DNA from: Aureobasidium sp. EXF-3400
Lineage: Eukaryota > Ascomycota > Dothideomycetes > Dothideales > Saccotheciaceae
NCBI GenBank assembly: GCA_024195585.1
Contig: SWBL01000091.1
Location: forward strand, 89,997-153,996
DNA: 64,000 bases
Direction of reading: 5' to 3'
Part shown: positions 1-9,702 of the stretch, piece after piece
Numbering within the stretch: position 1 is the first letter of the stretch
How the letters are laid out: each line of letters opens with the position of its first letter
Notes under the pieces: generated by a model
Seen by the model: only the letters and a program-made list of their open reading frames with translations
Database searches by the model: none
What the model was told of the DNA's origin: nothing
Program-made: the position numbers and the translations under genes

Positions 1-3000
1 TCGGAAGGTGATGAGGAGCGCGATGACGAAGGTGTAAATGATGAGCAGATAGATCAACAGATCGTGTCCATTGACAAAAGTGGTAAGTATGGGTGACACG
101 AACAGTATAGGAACACACCTCCACATCGCCGTACGGCCAGATCTTAGAGGGCAACCTAGTCGATGCATAGTGGCAAACATGCCTATTCGACAGTTGTTAG
201 CGGCGGCTCGGGATTTAGCCTGTCACACCTACCTAGCAGATTCAAGAAGGTCGTCAGAGCATAGAGATATATCAAAAATACAAACCCATCGAACCAGGAA
301 ACTTGAGCGCCAAACGCGAAGAAGCCACATAAGGCAACAACAGTAGTCAGTACAAATGCCGCAGAAAAGCGCTGTACAATGAAGTATGACATGTTGTCAA
401 ATGCAAACTGTATGTTTCAGCTTCCAGAACAAGCGCCTTTCGTTGTTTTTGTGACTTACATTGTAGAGATAAAACCCTCCAGTGCTGCCAACCCAGCCAG
501 TGATGCCACCAGTCATTAGCAGAGCAGTCAAAATGGCATAGTTGGCCACTTCAATAGCCCTAGGATCCATGAACACCGTGAGGTAGAGACCTCGGCCGAC
601 AAATGTCAGCAACAAAACGTCAATCATAGCTGGAAAACAGAAAATGGACAGAGCGCCAAATGCACTGGCGGCGTCAACAAGGTGTTTTGTCGACTCTGGC
701 TCGTCGAGTTTGAAACCAGGTGCCTGTCCAGGCAGGTCCACAGGCGAGCCAGATCCTGTCATTACCCCATGGCCTTCGAGCTTGATTCGAGCTTCGGTAT
801 TGGAATAAGCAGTGAAGACATCCTTACCATCCCACGAGGCAGGTAGAGGCGGGTGGAGAGATAGGTACTCATAGTATCTATCATAGATGACCTCTCCCAG
901 AGCTCGTGGTTGAATGCCGAAATAGATCTCGCATTGCGAGCCTAAAACCCACAATTCAGAAAAGACTCCAGCTTGATCACGCTGTTGCAAGAACAGCGGA
1001 CACCGGTCTGTCGTTTCGAGATAGACGTCCTCGAAGGCGAGCCTGCGCAAAACGCAGAAGTATATCAGTCCGTAGAGGTCTAGTTTGCTACCAGACGGTC
1101 GAACAGTACCGATGGTATTGTAAGCGTCGACAAGGGGAGCTGACAGCTGGGTTAAGGTAGGTCGATCGGTAGCAAATAAGGCATCCTGAAATTTGCGGAC
1201 AAGGAGCTCAGAAAGCTCAACCAATTTTTCCAGCTCGGGAAGTTGGCAGGCGCCTTGCTTCGCAAATTGTACGAGACGCATCTGAATCAGTGTTCGCATA
1301 CTCAATGAGCCGTCGAGGCAGGCACGGGAGTGTAAGGCCGTCCACCTGCTTCTTTTACTGTCCTCGAGCAAGGCACTGACGCATGTCTCGACGATCACCT
1401 TATGTATAGGATGGTCGGTTTTGCTCAGCCGAATCTGTTGGATGATGGAGAGTAGTTCGGCTTCCGTGCATTGGCTTAACTCCTGCTGTAAGCTTTTCGG
1501 AAGCTGCGCATCAGGGAAGAACAAAAGTTCCTCCTCGTAACGTTGTAGACGTCCTATCCCGTTATGTGCGAGGAATACATGCCAGATCGTGGCGGCGTCG
1601 TGAGCGTTCTTGAGCGAGATGTAGATATCAACGACATCGTGACCATCTCTTAGGGAATCATCGGAGAGCCCAATCATGTGCCCACCATCGTCAGGAAGGC
1701 CAAATCCACTATCTAGACCCTTGTAAACCCTCACACGTCCCTCGGTAAACTGATCAAGCAGCTTCTGCAGCAGCTTGGGATAAGATGATTTTCTCAGCGT
1801 TGTGCTTAAAAGTTTCGATATTGCCATAATCTCGATATCTGCGTAAACGTGCAGCATATGCAATTCTTTTAAGCGGCGCTGGGTTTGCAAAATGCGTCCA
1901 TATTGCTCCTGGGTAATCTCGTCTCGGAGATTGTAGCATCCTCTTTCGCAGAGTGGCGCGTCGCAGCTTGTCACATTCCAGATGCTATCTCTTCTTAAAG
2001 CGTCTGAGACGTACTCGGGGCTGGATACATCTTCCAGCCGCTCATTCTGAACTGATAGAAGGTCGGAAGGAAGAGGCGCCAACGCAAGCAAATTTTCTGC
2101 TGGACCCAGAACCCCAGATAGCTTTTGAGTATCGAAACATGTAGTATCCACTTCCATACTTGAAGCATTCATGGTCGCGGGATTCTGCGACCAGCATTTC
2201 TGCGAATGAACGATTTCGGGTCGCTTTAGCCAGTCAAAGCCACTCAGACTCATCTCTATCCGTGTGTTGTTTTGTGAGATCGCTTGAACTTGAATAGCGG
2301 CTCCAAAGAAGTCTGCCAGCTTGAATGCCCGGCGTAAGGTCGCCGCTGAAGGTCTAATCATCCAGACTTCGAGGAAGCCCATGAAGAACTCTGGACGATG
2401 TTTCATCTGACGTTTGCATCTCGCAACGCACTCTCGCACTTGAACTGCGCGGAAAAAGTCTCGACGCTGACCGTCGGGCAGAATACACGCATTCTGAATC
2501 ATGAAACCATCGATGAGCGCAAAAGATATCGAATCGACAACCTCCAGGTCCGGATCACCTCGAAGAATTACTGAGACGTGCAGATTTCGTAAGGCGATCA
2601 AAAGCGTATTGATTTTTTCAGCCGAGTCGTCGCAACTGTAGGATACAACGACTCCTCGTAGACCCTGTCTAAGTCGAAGGCTGTTGATTGATGCAGCCCT
2701 GCTCTCGAGAGTCTTACTGGAAAGTCCGGATGTAGACTTCAACGCACCATAGAAGATGGTCGTATCTTGCGTTCCTGACTGTAACTCAGTTGAAGGTCTG
2801 GGAGGGTGCATGGAGTCCTGAGCTGTAGTGGGCGCCGTACTACCAAGAGAGTATTGTCTCGAGCATCGCGACGAGATTGCACCTTCATCGGTGCCATAGG
2901 CGGACTGTGCACTCGGCTCTTCATGGCTGTGTACCGGACCGATGGGTTCTGACACTTGCCGCTCTGATGTTGTGTCAGTTTTTCTCTCGCCAGTCAAGCC

Positions 3001-3447
3001 AATAACGTGTAGATCGAAGCTGGATCGGAATTTCTGAACTGGTATCTCGTGCTCGGACACACAGAACGTTTTGACCAGAGATAGTTTGGGCAAAGAGAAG
3101 ACCGTGTCAGGCATAGCTTTCTCAGAGATGACTGGTCTTTCTGTCTGTGTATTTGTTGATGGGCCTTTGGGCTGTGTCCACGCTCTCGGGAGCTGAAGCA
3201 ACCTCTTGATGCTAGGAGGTAAAGAGCTTTCTTTTAAACGATGCTTCTTTCGGGAATACGTTATGATGAAGCTCAAGAGTCCAAAGACGAGGAAGGTGCC
3301 CCCAACGGAAATGACAAGGATTTGATACCAGTGCAGCGTGAGCTGCGAGCCTTTGAGGGTGGCATTCCAATTGATCTGAAACTTTGTGCTATTGTCGACA
3401 TTGGTGTTTGGCCCAGTCAAAAAAGGCTGGAAGAAGGATGCCATGGC
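1..3447 (-). CDS. Large multi-pass membrane protein, possible Gtb3-like polysaccharide synthase (3' end outside window)
   Basis: Three exons are visible on the minus strand: 3447-460, 371-233 and 182 to the window edge. The introns are 88 and 50 nt, the second with GCTAAC branch and AATAG acceptor, and phase is kept throughout. I start at the ATG at 3447 because it sits in a strong context (GCCATGG), leaving two N-glycosylation sites (NST, NAT) before a hydrophobic segment at about residues 42-63. A long soluble region of about 800 residues follows, then at least four C-terminal membrane segments. No catalytic motif was recognised with certainty. It diverges from a UDP-glucose 4-epimerase. 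In Aspergillus fumigatus the galactosaminogalactan cluster pairs an epimerase (Uge3) with a multi-pass glycosyltransferase (Gtb3); the same role is inferred here from topology and neighbour only. It could be an unrelated membrane protein. Confidence 0.8.
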
Positions 3448-4737
3448 TGTACAGTATCTAGGCACTCGCAACCTATAGATTGAGCGTCCGTTGACATGCC
3501 TTCGAAGAAACAAAGGAGCATTGTGTGCCAATGCTCAAGCTGGAGACGGAAACAAGATTTCTGGTGACGTTCTCGGAGCGCAGCATCGACCCCAACACGA
3601 GCTTCATGGCATGTGGCTCTTCGGGGGCAGCGTCGGCGAAGTATAGCTACTTTAAAGTTAGACCGCACCTACCTTAATCTTGTTCCTGACGATCCAGCAA
3701 ATACAAGACGTTGGTGTTTCCACCTTTTTGGCATCTACTGGGTTGCTTGCACAGGTGGGCCGTGATGTAAACCCCATAGATGATAGCTGAGGCTTCATGT
3801 TGCGCAAACTGAACTCAAGCAAACGGAGAATTCTCAACACGCGTAATTTGCCGTGGCATGGACGACACCAAGGACCACAATGGCCTACATCGGCGACGTA
3901 TGGATCTCATGATACGATGTTGATAATGGTGTCGGCTTTCTAGGGACTGATCTGAAGGTCGTTCGAGAGTTGAAGTCAAGATTCCTGCAAAGCGGTCGCT
4001 CCACTTTCCTTTTTGGGACGACGTGTCTTGCTGCCCTCGCAGCTTCCCCATCCATGGAGACCAACTCCCATCACGCTTCTAACTTCGTCAACTCTGTTTC
4101 AAACATACCCGATCCAATCCACAATGTCTTGAACATCATGACAGGCGCTCTAGCTGAGTATGCTCATCACAACTAATAACGTGGTCCGAATTCTTTTCAT
4201 CCCTTCTTGACCCACGACCAACGATGATGAAACAACGACTTAATCGAAAGAGCCATGGCTTCTGACCAAGTCAATCGTAAACTGATCAGCCATGATCAAT
4301 ATGCTCGAATCGAAAAACTTGGACCTGTGGGCCCGCTGGACAAAAGGATGTTCGCTTAAACGTCAATCACTGCAGGCTTTAGCACTGGATTTGTGATGCC
4401 TGCTAGCGAGCGTTAACTTGGCTTTCGAGCTTCATCTCAAGTCTGCCTGACTGGTGTGGAAGTCTAAGCTAGTACTATTAATCCACAGCGGTCCTGAGAT
4501 CTCAAATCCAAAGCTCGAAGAATCAGTCCATGATGCAACGAAGGGACATAGCTTCTTTGCTCGAGCTTGTGTATTTCATGTGGAACCTGACATCTTGTGC
4601 AGAGCTCGATGAGGTGGCTGGTTCTCTCTTGAAATCCTTCTCACTCCAGCCAGGACAAAGCGTGCTATCTCTTCATTTCTTCAAAACTGATCTAACACTT
4701 GTGACCAAACACAACCACACAAGGAAATATCCCAACA
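3448..4737. other. Divergent intergenic region
   Basis: This 1.3 kb separates the start of the membrane protein (minus) from the start of the epimerase (plus), so it should hold both promoters. Only short overlapping open frames are present and none has splice-supported continuity or recognisable protein character. An A/C-rich leader precedes the epimerase ATG. Confidence 0.6.
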
Positions 4738-6528
4738 ATGTCATCTACCAACCGACCAGTTGACGATTCGCTCCAAAAGAAGGCAGAACGCTTTCGCGCA
4801 GAGATCAAGTCATTCCCAGTATGTCTTGTCACAGGAGGAGCAGGCTACATTGGCTCGCACACAGTCCTTGAGCTGCTCAACGCAAGTGTTGCTGTCGTTG
4901 TGATCGACAATCTTTGCAACAGTCACATGGAGTCTCTTTGTCGTGTACACTACATCGCTCGAACCGAGTCCCAGCGTCTTCAACAATCGGAGAATGTGCC
5001 TCCAATCTTCTTCCATCAAGCCGACATTCGAAGTACAAAATCCATGAATCAGGTCTTTGAATTCTGGCAGTCTGAAAAGACGCACGTTGAGGGAGCCGCC
5101 TTCCCTGTAAGTATTGGCGATGTCTCTGCAAACAAAGCTTATCCCATGTTCGACTACATCCTCAATTCGGCCAAGAGAGTCCAACAGAGTCAGCAGACCA
5201 AAGATTCGTCCACTTGGGGCAAGATTACAGCAGTCATTCATTTTGCCGCTCTCAAGGCTGTTGGAGAGTCCATTACGAAGCCCCTGGAGTACTACGAGAA
5301 CAATGTTGCCGCGCTCGTAATCTTGCTCAAGATCATGAAAGCTCATGCTGTCAACGTGCTCATCTTCTCTTCGAGCGCTGTGGTCTATGGTGTTGGCCAT
5401 GAAGCCGGCATCACGGAGGAAACCGTTCAGGTTGCTGGCAAGGGCACTGGAGGCGGTCTTCTCACCAATCCCTACGGACGATCCAAGTGGATGTCAGAGG
5501 AGATCATCAATGACTATTGCGTTGCAGACCCCAACTTCCATGCGATCTTACTGCGCTATTTCAACCCAACAGGTTCTCACCCTAGCGGGCTCATCGGTGA
5601 AGATCCCAAGGGTACACCAAATAACATTGTTCCTGTGATTCTCCAGGCATATCAACGTCGTCGCAGTCGCGTTCATGTGTTTGGTTCCAACTATGACACT
5701 TCTGACGGCACGGGTGTGCGTGACTACATCCATGTCAGCGACCTTGCCATGGGTCATCTAGCAGCACTACGTAAAGCCACAAAACAGCCTGATCCAGTGC
5801 CCGAGGGTGAAGAACCCTACAGCCAGGATGCGATCATCAACTACAACGTGTACAACCTAGGTACCGGTCGAGGATACTCTGTGCTGGAAATCATCAAGGC
5901 CTTCAGCAATGCAGCTGGCACATCAATCCCCTTTACCGTTGGCGATGCACGCGCGGGAGATCTGGGTACAGTGACGGCATCACCAGAGAAGGCAGCCTCT
6001 GATCTAGACTGGCGCGCTGAATTCGATCTGCAAGACATGTGCCGCGATGTTTTCAACTGGGCAGCCGCCAATCCCACTGGTTACGAAACTTTGCGCCGCT
6101 TGTCAACCATGTCCGGCATGAGTGGCTCGGAAATGCGCCGCCAATCCGTAGCTACTGGCCTTTTCGAGCGCGAAGAAGACTTTGACAGCTTCATCGTTAG
6201 CAGTCTGAATTCGATTGATCATACCAGTCCTACGAAAGACAACAGTGGTCGCCGCAGGTCATCATATGGTATCAACTTTACCGGAATGCTCAAGAAAGTG
6301 TGCTCCACCAGCGCTGAGGACGATGACGAGAGTCAGTTTGGCGGCAACTATGCTTTGTCGAGTGGTCATGGCCCAGGGGCTGGTGCGGCTCCAAGGTTCA
6401 CAATGGCTTGGGGCGAGACACATAAGACCGAGACGATTGTTGAAGGTGACGAAGAGGAAGAAGATCTTGATTTGGGACCGACATATAGTCCCTCGACAAG
6501 CAAAACGCTGCCGGTAAGATCGAAGTGA
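4738..6528 (+). CDS. UDP-glucose/UDP-GlcNAc 4-epimerase with C-terminal extension (Uge3-like)
   Basis: This NAD-dependent extended short-chain dehydrogenase interconverts UDP-glucose and UDP-galactose, and in some fungi the GlcNAc/GalNAc pair. The 596-residue frame starts at ATG 4738 in context CCCAACAATG. Visible motifs are the NAD-binding GGAGYIGSH (G33, G36, G39), the SSS loop before VVYG, the catalytic Y246xxxK250 in NPYGRSK, and the GVRDYIHVSDLA segment. The epimerase core ends near residue 450. The remaining ~145 residues are rich in Ser, Gly and acidic residues and are not part of usual GalE (about 340-370 residues). About 30 extra residues lie before the WGKITAVIHFA strand; a GTAAGT at 5107 followed by in-phase CAG acceptors near 5187-5196 means part of this may be a stopless intron. 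The divergent membrane-protein neighbour favours a role in exopolysaccharide precursor supply (inference). Confidence 0.9.
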   Translation: MSSTNRPVDDSLQKKAERFRAEIKSFPVCLVTGGAGYIGSHTVLELLNASVAVVVIDNLCNSHMESLCRVHYIARTESQRLQQSENVPPIFFHQADIRSTKSMNQVFEFWQSEKTHVEGAAFPVSIGDVSANKAYPMFDYILNSAKRVQQSQQTKDSSTWGKITAVIHFAALKAVGESITKPLEYYENNVAALVILLKIMKAHAVNVLIFSSSAVVYGVGHEAGITEETVQVAGKGTGGGLLTNPYGRSKWMSEEIINDYCVADPNFHAILLRYFNPTGSHPSGLIGEDPKGTPNNIVPVILQAYQRRRSRVHVFGSNYDTSDGTGVRDYIHVSDLAMGHLAALRKATKQPDPVPEGEEPYSQDAIINYNVYNLGTGRGYSVLEIIKAFSNAAGTSIPFTVGDARAGDLGTVTASPEKAASDLDWRAEFDLQDMCRDVFNWAAANPTGYETLRRLSTMSGMSGSEMRRQSVATGLFEREEDFDSFIVSSLNSIDHTSPTKDNSGRRRSSYGINFTGMLKKVCSTSAEDDDESQFGGNYALSSGHGPGAGAAPRFTMAWGETHKTETIVEGDEEEEDLDLGPTYSPSTSKTLPVRSK

Positions 6529-6935
6529 TTCCATTCCGACTCCCGGGGAGCGAGATGTGTGCGTGTGTGCGTGTGTGTGTGTAAGAATAACACTAGATGA
6601 ATTGTACTATGTTCTGTCCAGCAATTTTTGTCTAATGTGGTTCAACTGTTCGTGATCCTGTTTGCACTACACAATGCTCACGATGGTAATATGAGAATAG
6701 CTTGTGTCAGGTTCTGGTGTCTGTGCTCTGCATGAGAGCTAAGGATATCTACGTGCTGGCAAGGTCATTCATGTCAAAGAGCAGGATTCCAACCCCATTC
6801 CGGAGAAGGCTCTGTTGTCAAATCAGAAAACATGATTGCAACCTGGCAAGGCTATCGTATAAATACCCATGCTCGCAGCATTCTTGAGTCGTGGATATAA
6901 TGTCAGCAGGGCAACCCTGCCCGTCGCCAAACCCT
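6529..6935. other. Convergent intergenic region
   Basis: This is the 3' flank shared by the epimerase and the convergent amidotransferase subunit gene. Apart from a short GT-rich tract just after the epimerase stop, no structured feature was recognised. Confidence 0.6.
6553..6582. repeat. GT/GC dinucleotide tract
   Basis: An imperfect GTGTGC/GTGT tract of about 30 bases lies in the 3' untranslated region of the epimerase gene. It is low-complexity sequence with no visible gene role. Confidence 0.7.
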
Positions 6936-7505
6936 CTATCCTTCCTTCCCACCATCGACAACAAAATACCTCCCTACCTTCTTCCTGGCAGCACCCATCA
7001 CATCCCAAGTCCTTGCGCTCTCTCCTTCTGCAGCCTCTTCTTGCCTCCTTCTAATCCTCTTGTAGTACTTTCCCTTGATGTCCTCGCTCTTGAATGCATC
7101 TTCCAGCTCTTCCAGCTCTTCCAGCCCTATCTCTTGCTCTTTTTTTCCTGCACTGGTCTCGTCTCGAAGACTTTGTAGCGGAGTGATGTTTGTGGTGTTG
7201 ACTTTGCGGATTTCGGCGACAAAGTGGAGGTGGGAGTGTAATGAGGAAAGCATTTTTTGTTCCTCGGAGGCATCTTTTGGAGGTGGCAGCGCGGACAAGC
7301 GGAGGAGGTGATGCAATTGTTTTGAGGAGATTGTTGGTGTCTCATTGATGGAAGAGGAGGAAGGGAGCAGGGTGTCTAGTGACCAGGTTGGTGTTGCGAG
7401 TAGAGCGTCGACATCGATTTTTGAGCGTGTGGGTCTTGTGGTGTGGAAATTTGCGCGATGGACCAGGCAGCGCGAAAGACATGTCCGTAATGAGAGAGGC
7501 GGCAT
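6936..7505 (-). CDS. Mitochondrial glutamyl-tRNA(Gln) amidotransferase subunit, GatC/GatF (Gta3) type
   Basis: This small subunit belongs to the GatCAB/GatFAB complex that converts misacylated Glu-tRNA(Gln) to Gln-tRNA(Gln) in mitochondria. I start at the ATG at 7505 (189 residues), not further upstream, because the resulting N-terminus is basic and Ser/Arg-rich, as in a mitochondrial targeting peptide. The diagnostic stretch is the GatC-like helix pair around LHHLLRLSALPPP, followed by a block ending TPLQSLRDET, where GatC proteins carry their conserved Pro-Leu motif. A basic C-terminus with KYYKRIRRR follows. It is a single exon and diverges from sec17 over about 210 bp. Family assignment is by pattern; GatF and GatC cannot be separated without alignment. 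Confidence 0.75.
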   Translation of the reverse strand: MPPLSLRTCLSRCLVHRANFHTTRPTRSKIDVDALLATPTWSLDTLLPSSSSINETPTISSKQLHHLLRLSALPPPKDASEEQKMLSSLHSHLHFVAEIRKVNTTNITPLQSLRDETSAGKKEQEIGLEELEELEDAFKSEDIKGKYYKRIRRRQEEAAEGESARTWDVMGAARKKVGRYFVVDGGKEG

Positions 7506-7714
7506 TTTGCTTGTTGTATATGATCTTGTCCTTTGGTCAGTGAGGTGTATACAGATGAAGGTTGATGGTAAATAATTGGGAGAGTCGGCCAATCACAGCG
7601 GGGCAGGGTCCGGATACGTCAGCGCCGACTTGGTGCTTGTTGCTACCAAAGGGCCTCCCAGATACGCCAAAGACAACATTCTCTCGAGTTCACACATCTC
7701 ACATATTCACAATC

Positions 7715-8779
7715 ATGGCTTCCTCACTCGCAGCCGAGCAGGATCTGCTCAACAAGGTATTTTGATTTCTACTGAGGGCACATCTCAGAGAAGCTTCTCG
7801 TCTTCGAACCCCTTGAACTGACACAATCTCGCAAAACAGGCAATCAAGCAAGAAAAGAGCGCCTCAGGCGGCTTCTCCTTCTTCGGCGGCAAGCAGGAAA
7901 AGTACGAAAAGGCCGTCGAAATGTACCGCACAGCCGCAAACGCCTACCGAGTAAAACTCACCTCCGTCGACGACCCGGAAACCATTTCGCTCGCCGTATC
8001 CCAGGGCGGTTCTGCCCTCGAATCTGCCGCCAGAATCTGCACTGAGAACTTGGAAGAACCCCTGGATGCTGTTAACATCTACAACGAGGCGTTCAAACTG
8101 TACCATGAGGTGCAGCCAGAGAAGGCGGCAGTGATGCTGGAGCAAGCGATCCAAAGGCAGAAGCAGTTGGGAAGATGGAGACCGGCGGCCACAAATACCG
8201 AGAGCTTGGCTACGCATTACCAACAGGTGCTGGGAAACAATGCAAAGGCTATCGAGGCATACAAGGACACCCTCAAGTGCTACAAGCAAGATCCCGCTCC
8301 TGCTCTTGAGAACAAGATCACTCTGGCCCTGTCAGACTTGCAAGCTTTGGAGGGCGACTACAGAAGTGCCATTGAAGGCTACGAGACAGCAGCCGACAAG
8401 GCCCAGAACAACAACCTTCTCGCTTGGAACATCAAGAACTACCTCTTCCAAGCTGGTATCTGTCACTTGGCCACCGGTGTACGTTGAAATCATCCTTCTT
8501 TCTTTCGAGCTCACATGAACTAATCCTTCTACTCTACAGGACATGGTAGCCACATCGCGTGCCTTTGATGAGTGGCGCTCCAAGTACGCTCAATTCACCT
8601 CAGCCCGCGAATTCCAACTCCTCAACGACTTGAAGGAAGCCGTGGAAGCAGGAGACCAGGACCAGTTTGCGGACCGCCTATACCAGTTTGATCAGATGCA
8701 GAAGTTGAACAAGTGGCAGACCACTATGCTGCTGAGGATCAAGGAGAAGATTGAGAGCCAGGATGAGGACTTCTCTTAG
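7715..8779 (+). CDS. sec17: Alpha-SNAP, vesicular-fusion protein Sec17
   Basis: This SNARE-disassembly adaptor recruits the NSF/Sec18 ATPase to spent SNARE complexes. Three exons join in phase: 7715-7756, 7840-8478 and 8540-8779, giving 306 residues against about 290 in yeast Sec17. The N-terminus MASSLAAEQDLLNK runs into a TPR-like array of helical hairpins. Typical SNAP sequence is seen in GGKQEKYEKAVEMYRTAAN near the start and KNYLFQAGICHLATGD near residue 220. The acidic C-terminus (SQDEDFS) follows the leucine-containing helix that in Sec17 contacts Sec18. The first exon is only 42 nt. The gene converges on the 126-residue gene downstream, with 201 bp between stops. Confidence 0.95.
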
Positions 8780-8980
8780 AGATTTCGAGGAGAGGAGAGG
8801 AGAGACAGATGAAAGATGAAAGGATAAATTCAGGAATGGGGGGCGTGGGTTTTACTCTGGCGTTTATACCTTTTGATATCCTTTGTAGTTTTTCTATCGA
8901 TGGCCAGAATGGTCATGAGATATCCCTTGTGCACCATACGAAGATAGCTTCTTGTTGCTTGTGATATATCTTAGATTGGT

Positions 8981-9480
8981 TCAATTTGACTTGGCATCCT
9001 CTCTTGGACTTTCCTCTCCTCCTTGACTGGCTCCAAATATACCTAGACCCCACCAGGCCTTCTTAGGCGCTACTTCTGTCTTTGCTGTCTGTTGTGCATG
9101 TTGTATCGTTGACACGGCTTCTTCTTTTGCGTCTTGAAGGTGTTGCTTCACTTCTGCTCCAATGGATTTGTCGTTGTTTATGTCTGGGGTCTCGTGGTCG
9201 ATCTTTGTTGGTGGACTATATGGACAATTAGTGAGGGGAGTGAGTAGACGTGAATGAGGAGATATTACATGGCGCCACCATGTTGTTGCTGAAACTGTTG
9301 TACATTCTTTCCTTCTCTTTCTGCTGCTTGTTTCTGCAGCTCTGGTTGGAATGCTGCAACTGCTGCGATGGGCGTCAGTAAAACATGTTCAGAGTCATGT
9401 GATAGAGGGGCATTGAAAGAGTGCATACCAGTAGCAATACCGCAGACTGTGGCTAGTGCGGGAGCGATCAATCTATTCAT
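8981..9480 (-). CDS. Small unknown protein with N-terminal hydrophobic segment, three exons
   Basis: Exons 9480-9429, 9362-9269 and 9215-8981 join in perfect phase to give 126 residues. Splice signals are good: a GTATGC donor with CGCAG acceptor, then GTAATA with TATAG. The last exon is the longest and lies outside any long single-frame ORF, so simple ORF calling truncates the gene at an intronic stop. The protein has a hydrophobic stretch at residues 4-21 (signal anchor or mitochondrial import helix), a Gln-rich segment, a charged helical middle and a conserved-looking KKAWWGLGIFG near the C-terminus. I do not recognise the family. It diverges from the Mus7/Mms22 gene (start codons 222 bp apart) and converges on sec17. 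Confidence 0.7.
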
Positions 9481-9702
9481 TGTTTCTGATTTTCTGTATA
9501 ACACAAACCACTCGGGTTCGATGATGAGCTCTCGAACTTCTGTTTAAAGTCTTGGCGCTGGTGACGTCGGATCGGAGCGGTCGCGTGCCGAGGCGCGTTC
9601 GTTCGCCATCTCGAAATTGGCAAACGCGTACAGGTCGCGTCTCCGGTCTGGATGCATTGATATCTTCTGATGTTGGTGAAAAAGACATGAAGGCGAGGTC
9701 AA

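Noticed and set aside
4810..5400. 196-codon minus-strand frame inside the epimerase gene
   Set aside because: It is antisense to conserved catalytic core codons and has no motifs of its own.
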